From Aquimarina algicola (lineage in GTDB: Bacteria; Bacteroidota; Bacteroidia; Flavobacteriales; Flavobacteriaceae): a stretch of 64,000 nt of DNA. A model generated the notes under the pieces. The model was not told the origin of the DNA, did no database searches, and was given only the letters and a program-made list of their open reading frames with translations. The translations under genes and the position numbers were made by a program. The DNA is taken from NCBI RefSeq assembly GCF_006443095.1, contig NZ_VFWZ01000003.1:372001-436000 (forward strand), written 5' to 3'. Shown one piece after another: positions 27,992-38,416 of this stretch. Position 1 is the stretch's first letter, and each line of letters starts with the position of its first letter.

Positions 27992-29434
27992 ATGAAACAC
28001 ACAAAAGTAATAGACGTATTAAAAAGTGATAAACTATTACAACCTGTAACTGTAAGAGGATGGGTTCGTTCTTTTAGAAATGATCGTTTTATAGCGGTTA
28101 ATGACGGTTCTACCATTAATAACATTCAATGTGTTTTAGAAGATAATACTATAGATGATACTACTCATAAAAGAATTAACATTGGTGCAGCAGTTTCTAT
28201 AACGGGAACTTTGGCAGAAAGTCAAGGAAAAGGACAGCGCGTAGAAATACAAGTCTCTTCTATAGAAATTGAAGGAGATTCTGATCCAGAAGAACTTAAA
28301 CTTACTATCTTATCTCCAAAAAGGCACTCTCTTGAAAAGTTGCGTGAGCAAGCTCATTTAAGAGTAAGAACCAATACGTTTGGCGCAATAATGAGAGTTC
28401 GATCAAAATTATCATTTGCCATACATGAGTATTTTCAGAAAAATGATTTTTATTATGTGCATACCCCTGTAATTACAGGAAGTGATGCTGAAGGTGCCGG
28501 AGAAGCATTTAAAGTTACAAATCTAGACCTCAATAATGTCCCAAAAGATGACAACAATGAAGTTGATTTCAAAAAAGATTTCTTCGGAAGAGAAACAAAC
28601 TTAACGGTTTCTGGTCAATTAGAAGCAGAGACTTATGCTATGGGGCTAGGTCAAGTATATACTTTTGGACCAACTTTTAGAGCAGAAAACTCGAATACTT
28701 CAAGACATTTGGCAGAGTTTTGGATGATAGAGCCAGAAGTTGCTTTTTGTGACCTAGACGGAAATATGGATCTTGCTGAAGATTTTATTAAGTATGTGAT
28801 TCAATTTGTGTTAGACAATTGTCAAGACGATTTAACATTTTTAGAAAATCGATTAGTACAAGAAGACAAACAAAAACCGCAAGCTGAGCGTTCTGAAATG
28901 TTACTAAGAGACAAATTAAAATTTGTTTTAGAAAACAATTTCAAAAGAGTGAGCTATACCGAAGCAATCGAAATCTTAAAGAATTCTAAGCCTAATAAGA
29001 AAAAGAAATTTAAATTTCCTATAGATGACTGGGGAGCTGATTTACAAAGTGAACATGAAAGGTATCTGGTAGAAAAACATTTCAAATGTCCTGTAATATT
29101 ATTTGATTACCCTGCTAATATCAAGGCTTTTTATATGCGATTAAATGAAGATGGCAAAACAGTGAGAGCTATGGATATTTTATTCCCGGGAATTGGAGAA
29201 ATAGTTGGAGGATCACAGAGAGAAGAGCGTTTAGATGTATTAAAAGAAAAAATGGACGCGCTTGATATTCCTGAAGAAGAATTATGGTGGTACTTAGATA
29301 CTCGTAAATTTGGAACTTGTACACATAGTGGATTCGGACTCGGTTTTGAACGTCTAGTACTATTTGTAACCGGTATGGGCAATATTCGAGACGTAATCCC
29401 TTACCCAAGGACTCCTCTTAATGCAGAATTTTAA
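27992..29434 (+). CDS. asnS: Asparaginyl-tRNA synthetase
   Basis: The 480-residue protein has an N-terminal OB fold (VTVRGWVRSFRNDRFIAVNDG). The class II core follows: motif 2 FRAENSNTSRHLAEFWMIEPE near residue 230, and motif 3 GFGLGFERLVLFVTGMGNIRD near residue 447. The Asn-type features separate it from AspRS. It charges tRNA-Asn. It converges with the regulator-like gene, 25 bp away, with no clear terminator between them. Confidence 0.97.
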   Translation: MKHTKVIDVLKSDKLLQPVTVRGWVRSFRNDRFIAVNDGSTINNIQCVLEDNTIDDTTHKRINIGAAVSITGTLAESQGKGQRVEIQVSSIEIEGDSDPEELKLTILSPKRHSLEKLREQAHLRVRTNTFGAIMRVRSKLSFAIHEYFQKNDFYYVHTPVITGSDAEGAGEAFKVTNLDLNNVPKDDNNEVDFKKDFFGRETNLTVSGQLEAETYAMGLGQVYTFGPTFRAENSNTSRHLAEFWMIEPEVAFCDLDGNMDLAEDFIKYVIQFVLDNCQDDLTFLENRLVQEDKQKPQAERSEMLLRDKLKFVLENNFKRVSYTEAIEILKNSKPNKKKKFKFPIDDWGADLQSEHERYLVEKHFKCPVILFDYPANIKAFYMRLNEDGKTVRAMDILFPGIGEIVGGSQREERLDVLKEKMDALDIPEEELWWYLDTRKFGTCTHSGFGLGFERLVLFVTGMGNIRDVIPYPRTPLNAEF

Positions 29435-29459
29435 GAATAAAATTATATAACATTATTAA

Positions 29460-30041
29460 TCAATTATAATGTTTCTTCATTAGAATTTCAGATACTAGGT
29501 CTTTGATTACTTTTTGATCACGATCTGGTATCTGATTTTGTTTTTGAGCCTTATCTATTTTATCGAAATGAGGCATTTTGCCGGTTTTGTTTAACACCTC
29601 AAGCATTTCTACAAAAAAACTATTCAAAATAGGAATGACATATTTACTAGATTCATTATTTCTCTTTAAATGAATAAACTTTTTTGAGTATGCCAGAAAT
29701 ATCTGAGGGTATTTAGAAAAAGTAAAAAGAGCTTCACAAAAACTTCGATAAACTTCTTCTTTACTTAAATGATTTTTGAATCGTAATTTTTTTTGATCTA
29801 TCTGTGATAGAGTATATAACAATACACTTTCTTTTATAAACTTACTGTAATCATTTTTTGAATAATAATATACTTCCATACCAATATTAGTATTCACAAC
29901 CAGTACCTCCTGCCCAATACTTTCTCGTAAAAATGATTGAAAAATTGAAACCATAGAAGATGACATTAGCAATCTTCTTTTCAAACCGATAAATCTAATA
30001 TTTACAGACTTAATACTTTCTATATGGGTATATGTACTCAC
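29460..30041 (-). CDS. Possible degenerate TetR-like regulator (193 aa)
   Basis: I do not recognise this with certainty. Residues 28-75 (SIFQSFLRESIG, then IGMEVYYYSKNDYSKFI) resemble the third helix and YxxFxxKxxL end of a TetR DNA-binding domain, but the first helices fit poorly. The remainder is helical, as in TetR ligand domains. It lies 9 bp after the ankyrin gene stop on the same strand as katG and ankyrin, so a role in peroxide control is possible. Alternatively it is an unrelated helical protein. Confidence 0.4.
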   Translation of the reverse strand: MSTYTHIESIKSVNIRFIGLKRRLLMSSSMVSIFQSFLRESIGQEVLVVNTNIGMEVYYYSKNDYSKFIKESVLLYTLSQIDQKKLRFKNHLSKEEVYRSFCEALFTFSKYPQIFLAYSKKFIHLKRNNESSKYVIPILNSFFVEMLEVLNKTGKMPHFDKIDKAQKQNQIPDRDQKVIKDLVSEILMKKHYN

Positions 30042-30050
30042 AAGACAATT

Positions 30051-30506
30051 TTAAACAAGTTCAGATAATTCAATCCCTTGATTTTTTGCGTGCATTTCTG
30101 CTGTAAAACCATTGTGATCTTTTGCCGTAATATCAGCGCCATTTTTTAACAATAAAGAAATAATTTCTTTTTGTCCAAACGTTGCTGCATAAATAAGGGC
30201 TGTTCCAGAGTTAACGTTCTTTTGATCAACATCTGCACCGGAATCAATCAATAATTTTGCGATATCATAATGTCCTTTAAAACAAACTCCCATCAAAGCG
30301 GTATTACCAGCCCCATCTTTCTCATTAATGTTAGGATTATATGTTAAGATCAAATCTACAATATCTTTGGATCCGTAATATGATGCTAATAAAAGAGGAG
30401 TAGATCCTCTTGAATCTTTTATATTTACTAATTCTGGATTGTTATTAAGAAGGGCTTTCAATGTTCCTAATTCTTGAGAACGTATAGCATTAAAAAGAGT
30501 ATCCAT
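30051..30506 (-). CDS. Ankyrin-repeat protein, KatG partner (AnkB-like)
   Basis: The 151 residues form four to five ankyrin repeats (SRGSTPLLLASYYGSKDIVD, then GNTALMGVCFKGHYDIAKLL, then SGTALIYAATFGQKEIIS, and DHNGFTAEMHAKNQG). No signal peptide is present. It follows katG on the same strand. In other bacteria (katB-ankB of Pseudomonas aeruginosa) an ankyrin protein next to a catalase gene is needed for full peroxide resistance, and a similar role is inferred. A hairpin lies between katG and this gene. Confidence 0.8.
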   Translation of the reverse strand: MDTLFNAIRSQELGTLKALLNNNPELVNIKDSRGSTPLLLASYYGSKDIVDLILTYNPNINEKDGAGNTALMGVCFKGHYDIAKLLIDSGADVDQKNVNSGTALIYAATFGQKEIISLLLKNGADITAKDHNGFTAEMHAKNQGIELSELV

Positions 30507-30614
30507 ATTCTTTTTGATTAATTCTAATTATTTAAATTAATTATTTATCAATATAACAAATTTTGAACGTTATTACTGATAATTATAAAATTTTAAGGTT
30601 GTTGCAAGAAATAA

Positions 30615-30647
30615 AAACAGGTGATTTTATTACAAAACCACCTGTTT
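30615..30647 (-). terminator. Hairpin between katG and the ankyrin gene
   Basis: AAACAGGTG (30615-30623) pairs with CACCTGTTT (30639-30647). On the minus strand a short T-run follows. It would end or reduce the katG transcript before the ankyrin gene. Confidence 0.65.
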
Positions 30648-30662
30648 ATTTTATAATTTATA

Positions 30663-33502
<2,840 letters not shown>

Positions 33503-35212
33503 ATGCAAAGCCAACTTAATGGTCTTCTTAGCAAGACAATACACAATCAAACAATTATTTTTTCTCTTTTTTTAGCATTATTTATTTTTTGTAGTCAAGC
33601 AAACTCTCAAACTATTGTACAGAAACATGGTCGACTAAAAGTTTCTGGAAACAAGATTGTTGACAAGAATAACAAACCTATTAGTTTGGCAGGAAACAGC
33701 TTATTTTGGAGTAATGCGGGAGATACTTCTGATTTTTATAACAGCCAAACGGTAACTCATTTATCCAATGATTGGAATAGCTCAATAATAAGAGTAGCTA
33801 TGGGAGTGAAAGAAGTTTGGGATGGTGGAAATGGATATATTGACAATCCTGATTTCCAAAAAAATAAAATCCAAAAAGTTATAGATGCAGCTATTGCAAA
33901 TGGTATTTATGTTATCATAGATTGGCATACTCACGAAGCTGAAAAATATACTCAACAAGCAGCAGACTTTTTCAAAGAGATGGCCAAATTATATGGTAAC
34001 AATCCAAATGTAATATATGAGGTCTATAATGAACCTATTGGTCAATCATGGCCAACAATAAAACAATATGCCGAGACTGTTATCGCTGCAATCAGATCCG
34101 AGGATCCTGACAACTTAATAATTGTTGGTTCTTCAACCTGGTCACAAGACGTTGATATTGCATCAAACAATCCGATTAATGATGCGAATACAGCCTATAC
34201 CTTACATTTTTATGCAGGAACACATTCTGAAGGATTAAGAAACAAAGCTCGAACTGCTCTTAGTAATGGAGTAGCAGTATTTGTAACAGAATGGGGAGCT
34301 GTTAATGCAGATGGAGATGGAGCCGCTGATAAAGCAGAAACACAAAGATGGCTTGATTTTATGAAAAGTGAAGGTATTAGCCATGTAAACTGGTCAGTAA
34401 GTGATAAAGATGAAGGAGCATCTATTGTAGCTCCTAACACAGGTATTTCTGGTCTAACCAGTAATAGTCTAACTGAAACCGGAAATTTTGTAAGAGGTAT
34501 TATCAAAAATTGGAACGGTACATCAACAGGAGGAGGGGACTCTAACCCTCCAACAGACAATGATTGTAATTTTGGTGCTCCTACTGCATCTGCATTACCC
34601 TCTATAAGTAATAGCTCTTATTCCAATATCCATGTTATAGGTAATAATGGACCAAATTTAAGTAATGTAACTAATTTCACAATTAATTGGAGTTTACAAA
34701 ATAATGGTCTATGGCAATTCTCTATGAATACAAATAACGGTAGTCCTAATTGGTGGATAGATCTTAATAGTAAAGCCTCACAAAACTTTAACTCCTCTCA
34801 ACCGGGAGTTACCCTATCAGGTACAGGATTCAATAATCTAGATGGTGATTATTGGGCAGCAAAAGATGGTGATAATTTTGTTTTAGTTTCTAAAGACAAA
34901 GGATTTTCTATATATTTTAGTAATTCTAACACACCCCCAAATTGCAGTTCAAAAACAAGAAATATTGCTCAAGAATCTTCTGTAAAAATTAAGTTTTACC
35001 CTAATCCGGCTAGCAATACGCTTTCAATTTCAGGAATTGATGAAAAAGTTGACATCATTATCAGCGATATTAAGGGGAACTTGATCATCAATACTTCTGG
35101 TAACTTAGGGACAAATGATATTGATATTTCAAATCTCAATAAAGGGAGTTATTTTGTAGAGATCAAAGGAGCGAAAACAAATAAAGTTTCTCAGTTTATA
35201 AAAAGTAAATAA
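33503..35212 (+). CDS. Secreted GH5 endoglucanase with T9SS sorting domain
   Basis: The first 36 residues are a signal peptide ending near QANSQ. Residues about 42-335 form a GH5 (subfamily 2-like) cellulase, with acid/base E177 in YEVYNEPIG and nucleophile E263 in VTEWGAVN. A Gly/Ser/Pro linker (TSTGGGDSNPPTDN) follows. Residues about 353-485 are a Cys-bounded, Trp- and Asn-rich beta domain that I cannot name but which resembles a carbohydrate-binding module. The last 75 residues are a type A T9SS domain (FYPNPASNTLSI, then LNKGSYFVEI). It is thus exported by the type IX system to cut beta-1,4-glucans. No other glycan genes are adjacent. Confidence 0.92.
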   Translation: MQSQLNGLLSKTIHNQTIIFSLFLALFIFCSQANSQTIVQKHGRLKVSGNKIVDKNNKPISLAGNSLFWSNAGDTSDFYNSQTVTHLSNDWNSSIIRVAMGVKEVWDGGNGYIDNPDFQKNKIQKVIDAAIANGIYVIIDWHTHEAEKYTQQAADFFKEMAKLYGNNPNVIYEVYNEPIGQSWPTIKQYAETVIAAIRSEDPDNLIIVGSSTWSQDVDIASNNPINDANTAYTLHFYAGTHSEGLRNKARTALSNGVAVFVTEWGAVNADGDGAADKAETQRWLDFMKSEGISHVNWSVSDKDEGASIVAPNTGISGLTSNSLTETGNFVRGIIKNWNGTSTGGGDSNPPTDNDCNFGAPTASALPSISNSSYSNIHVIGNNGPNLSNVTNFTINWSLQNNGLWQFSMNTNNGSPNWWIDLNSKASQNFNSSQPGVTLSGTGFNNLDGDYWAAKDGDNFVLVSKDKGFSIYFSNSNTPPNCSSKTRNIAQESSVKIKFYPNPASNTLSISGIDEKVDIIISDIKGNLIINTSGNLGTNDIDISNLNKGSYFVEIKGAKTNKVSQFIKSK

Positions 35213-35235
35213 TAACTTAAATATTGAAAACACAA

Positions 35236-35277
35236 AACAAAAAATGCCGGTTGTAATAATAACCGGCATTTTTTGTT
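35236..35277. terminator. Bidirectional terminator
   Basis: A perfect 17-bp stem (35236-35252 with 35261-35277) contains GCCGGTT/AACCGGC and has A-runs and T-runs at its base. It serves the endoglucanase gene (plus) and the convergent regulator gene (minus). Confidence 0.92.
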
Positions 35278-35296
35278 ATACAGAGAAGTATAAGGA

Positions 35297-36052
35297 TCAA
35301 AGGCGATCTTTCATCTTTTTTAATTCTTCTTCAATAAACAGGAGTTTATCCTCTAAATGATCTCCAAACTCTGGGATACGTCTACAAAATACATAGCGTA
35401 CTCTCCACATCTCTTGTATATCACTCAAATCATACTCTTCATCTTCAATACTTTTATGATCAGCTCTCAAAACTGCTTTACCTTTAGTTATGTACAATCG
35501 TCTAAAAATGATTTTTTCTTCGACAATTACAAAAACCAAAGTTCCGTTATTAAGTTTCTTTATGACAGAAGCAGGGACTTTTTCTCCAATTACAATATCT
35601 TTTGGGTAGAATCCTTTATCGTGAGAAGACATTTCTAAATTATTTACTGTAAACCCTCTAAACTCTTTGGTCAAATTTATAGGCAACTGCAAATCAGGTA
35701 ATTCTTTTATAAAAGCTTCATTATTATATAAAGAAACATATTCATTTACATTATTTTCTGTGATACAAGGAATTGAAGCAAAGCGCTCTTTTTTTATATC
35801 TTCTGCATAAGTAGTCAAGTCTCCTTTGAACTTTAAAAGTTCATTTACAGTGAGCTCGCTCGTTAGCAAACTGTCGATCGCAATGCTAAAATAATTAGCT
35901 ATTCGTATTAAAGTTTCGATTTTTGGTTCACTTCTACCTTCTTCGTATGCCCCAAGAGTTCCTCTCTTTAGATCAAATAGCTCAGCAAAAGCCTGCTGAC
36001 TTAATCCTTTTATGCTTCGTATCTTTTTGATGTTTTTTCCAAAAAATGACAT
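35297..36052 (-). CDS. XRE regulator with LexA/S24-like C-terminal domain
   Basis: From ATG 36050-36052 the protein has 251 residues. Residues about 5-60 form an XRE helix-turn-helix (IKGLSQQAFAELFDLKRGTL, then YEEGRSEPKIETL). The C-terminal part from about residue 120 follows the S24 peptidase/LexA fold: VNNLEMSS, PKDIVIGEKV, GTLVFVIVEEKIIFRRLY. The Ser-Lys dyad looks incomplete: FRR stands where the lysine should be, so self-cleavage is doubtful. It diverges from the ybjN-pspA-flotillin genes and probably controls them and itself. An upstream in-frame start seven codons earlier is less likely. Confidence 0.8.
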   Translation of the reverse strand: MSFFGKNIKKIRSIKGLSQQAFAELFDLKRGTLGAYEEGRSEPKIETLIRIANYFSIAIDSLLTSELTVNELLKFKGDLTTYAEDIKKERFASIPCITENNVNEYVSLYNNEAFIKELPDLQLPINLTKEFRGFTVNNLEMSSHDKGFYPKDIVIGEKVPASVIKKLNNGTLVFVIVEEKIIFRRLYITKGKAVLRADHKSIEDEEYDLSDIQEMWRVRYVFCRRIPEFGDHLEDKLLFIEEELKKMKDRL

Positions 36053-36367
36053 TTTTGCTAATTTTATTTGCAATTATAAAAATTTTGCGTACATTTACAC
36101 TAACAATATTAGCTAATATAATTCAATATTGCTAATTTTAGTAGAAAAAAGATTCTAAACGTCCTACCCCAATTTAGACAAGCAAGAGCACCTACTAAAA
36201 TTTTTAGCAGTTTTACTAATTATTAACATAAATTATTTACACTCATGATTATTGTTGTATATTATCTTTCTAATTTAGTGGTGCACATAACACAGAGGGT
36301 GTGCGACTATTTATAGTATTGGAAACACGAATCGAAACAAATTATTAATTTCAATTAACCATCACAT
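36053..36367. promoter_or_regulatory. Divergent control region with TTAGC/GCTAAT repeats
   Basis: The 315 bp between the regulator and the ybjN-like gene contain a 14-bp perfect palindrome, atattagctaatat (36106-36119). A near copy aatattgctaat (36126-36137) starts 21 bp further on, and GCTAAT also occurs at 36057-36062. These repeated half-sites are the likely binding sites of the XRE regulator. Confidence 0.5.
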
Positions 36368-36763
36368 ATGCAAGACTATTTTCAATTAGTGAAAAACTAT
36401 TTACTTCAGCTTAATTACAATATTCTTCATGAAAATAATGAAGAAGGGATTATCATGATCAGTAAAGAAAATGAGGGAATCAAAAACATGATTTTAGGGG
36501 TTGCACCTCCCATTCTAATAATGGAACAGCATATTTTTAATATCAAAAACAAAAACGAAGTCGTTTATCGCAATTTACTTCAAAAAAATCGTGACATTGT
36601 TCATGGTGCTTTTGTCCTGGATCATACAGGAGAAAAAGTAATTTTTAGAGACACGCTTCAAGTAGAAAATCTGGATCTTAATGAACTCGAGGCCTCATTA
36701 AACTCATTGGGGTTATTGCTAAGTGAATATTCAGATCAAATTATAAATTTTTCAAAACATTAA
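36368..36763 (+). CDS. YbjN-like domain protein (131 aa)
   Basis: This small cytosolic protein has the alpha/beta pattern of the YbjN/type III chaperone-like fold. It starts DYFQLVKNYLLQLNYNIL, then IIMISKE, ILGVAPPILIMEQHIF, and a final helix NELEASLNSLGLLLSEY. No catalytic motif is seen. It lies 4 bp before the pspA-like gene, so co-expression is nearly certain. Similar proteins accompany PspA genes in other bacteria and may act as chaperones; that role is inferred. Confidence 0.65.
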   Translation: MQDYFQLVKNYLLQLNYNILHENNEEGIIMISKENEGIKNMILGVAPPILIMEQHIFNIKNKNEVVYRNLLQKNRDIVHGAFVLDHTGEKVIFRDTLQVENLDLNELEASLNSLGLLLSEYSDQIINFSKH

Positions 36764-36767
36764 GATT

Positions 36768-37481
36768 ATGAACTTTTTTAAAAGATTATTCAAGATAGGA
36801 GAAGCAGAAGCACATTCTGCGATAGATAAAATGGAAGATCCCATTAAAATGACAGAACAAGGTATTCGTGATATGAAAACAGATCTTGAAAAAAGCCTGG
36901 AAGCTCTAGCACAAGTAAAAGCATTAGCTATTAGAGCGAAAAATGAAACGGAAGACTTTGCTGCAAGAGCAGAAGACTATCAACAAAAAGCAATGTTGAT
37001 TCTTAAAAAAGCACAAAATGGTGATCTTGATACTGCAGAAGCAGACAGACTAGCAAGAGAAGCTTTGGTAAAAAAAGAAGAGTCTATGCAGCATGTTACA
37101 CGTACCAAAGGAGAGTCGGACAAGTTTGACAAATCTGTAGCGCAGCTAGAGAAAAATGTTCAGGAAATCAAAAAGAACATTAGTAAATGGGAAAACGAAT
37201 TAAAAACATTAAAAGCTCGCGTAAAAGTCTCTAAAGCCACCCAAAACTTAAATAAACAAATGGCTGAGATTGACGGTTCTAGTACAGTTTCTATGTTAGA
37301 ACGTATGAAAGACAAAGTAAATCAAGAAGAAGCACTTGCAGAAGCCTATGGGGATATGGCAAATTCATCAAAATCTATAGATGATGAAATCAATAATGCT
37401 ATAGATGTTACAGAAGTTAATGCTGCAGACGATTTAGCAAAGCTAAAAGAACAATTGGGCATTGATAATAAAGATGCATAA
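36768..37481 (+). CDS. PspA/IM30 (ESCRT-III-like) membrane-remodelling protein
   Basis: The 237 residues are almost wholly helical and charged. An amphipathic N-terminus (NFFKRLFKIGEAEAHSAIDK) is followed by EDPIKMTEQGIRDMKTDL, the PspA family signature, and long coiled coils to about residue 190. PspA proteins assemble on stressed membranes and stabilise or reshape them, like eukaryotic ESCRT-III. No PspBC or PspF gene is nearby. The partners here are a YbjN-like protein, an NfeD-like protein, a flotillin and an AAA+ ATPase. Confidence 0.9.
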   Translation: MNFFKRLFKIGEAEAHSAIDKMEDPIKMTEQGIRDMKTDLEKSLEALAQVKALAIRAKNETEDFAARAEDYQQKAMLILKKAQNGDLDTAEADRLAREALVKKEESMQHVTRTKGESDKFDKSVAQLEKNVQEIKKNISKWENELKTLKARVKVSKATQNLNKQMAEIDGSSTVSMLERMKDKVNQEEALAEAYGDMANSSKSIDDEINNAIDVTEVNAADDLAKLKEQLGIDNKDA

Positions 37482-37487
37482 TACACT

Positions 37488-37521
37488 TAATCTGCATATC
37501 AATTAACTGATATGCAGATTA
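37488..37521 (+). terminator. 14-bp hairpin after the pspA-like gene
   Basis: Arms 37488-37501 and 37508-37521 (taatctgcatatca and its complement) are perfectly paired around a 6-nt loop. No T-run follows, so it may be an mRNA-stabilising or attenuating hairpin that sets levels between pspA and the flotillin genes. Confidence 0.5.
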
Positions 37522-37695
37522 AAATTGATCTAAAATGTAAAAAAATCGATAAAATAGGGTAATAATTAAGAACCTTATGACATTTATAATTACAACATAG
37601 TATTATCATAAAACATAGAACAACTAGATAGAATCTGATTAGTGTTTTGAAAACACCATATGACACAAAACATCAACTCATAAACAACCGATCAC

Positions 37696-38409
37696 TTGAA
37701 AGAATTATTTGACATAGCAATTTCGATAGTTAATCTACCTTTAACTATTTTATTTGGGTTATTAATACTGTATTGGGTACTAACTACACTTACAGGAATA
37801 GATCTGGATTTTTTTGATGCTGACATTGATGTTGATATAGACACTGATATGGATATAGATTCAGAGTTTGATGCTAGAACAAATCTTGATATCCAAGACG
37901 TGTCAAATACAGAAGTAAAAAGAGAAGATATCATCCGCCGTCGTGGAAAATTGAATTTTTTTCAGGTATTTCTCATCTATTTCAACTTTGTAGGATTACC
38001 ATTTATGTTCACCTTTTCATTTTTTGTTCTTTTTTGGTGGGCAATTACCATGGCAGGTACTTCTATAACACATAGTTATAACAATGATTTTGGATTCTTA
38101 TTTTTTTTCGGAGGAATAATTCCTGCATTATTCATGACAAAAATATGTACTATTCCTTTCAAAAAGTTCTTTACCAATTTCAATAATAAAGGAGAAAGTA
38201 CTTTAGAGTTACTAGGGAGACAAGGAGTATTACAAAGCACAATATCTGGTGAAAAAGTAACTACACTAGAAGTTATTATACAATCAGATCCAATCAAGGT
38301 GATGGTAAAGTCCAAAAACGGGGTAGAAATACCCGCTAATACCACTGTAGAAATCATCAATCAGGTTAAAAACAAACAATTGTACATCATTCAACCATTA
38401 AATTATTAA
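37696..38409 (+). CDS. OB-fold membrane protein, flotillin partner (NfeD/YqiJ-like)
   Basis: The 237-residue protein has a hydrophobic segment at about residues 10-33 and an Asp-rich loop (DADIDVDIDTDMDIDSE). Two further membrane segments lie at about 95-120 and 133-152. A C-terminal domain of about 75 residues (LELLGRQGVLQST, then IPANTTVEIINQ) fits the OB fold of NfeD/YqiJ proteins. Such proteins are encoded next to flotillins and are thought to help place them in the membrane. It starts at TTG 37696 and ends 7 bp before the flotillin ATG. Confidence 0.8.
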   Translation: MKELFDIAISIVNLPLTILFGLLILYWVLTTLTGIDLDFFDADIDVDIDTDMDIDSEFDARTNLDIQDVSNTEVKREDIIRRRGKLNFFQVFLIYFNFVGLPFMFTFSFFVLFWWAITMAGTSITHSYNNDFGFLFFFGGIIPALFMTKICTIPFKKFFTNFNNKGESTLELLGRQGVLQSTISGEKVTTLEVIIQSDPIKVMVKSKNGVEIPANTTVEIINQVKNKQLYIIQPLNY

Positions 38410-38416
38410 TTATATT

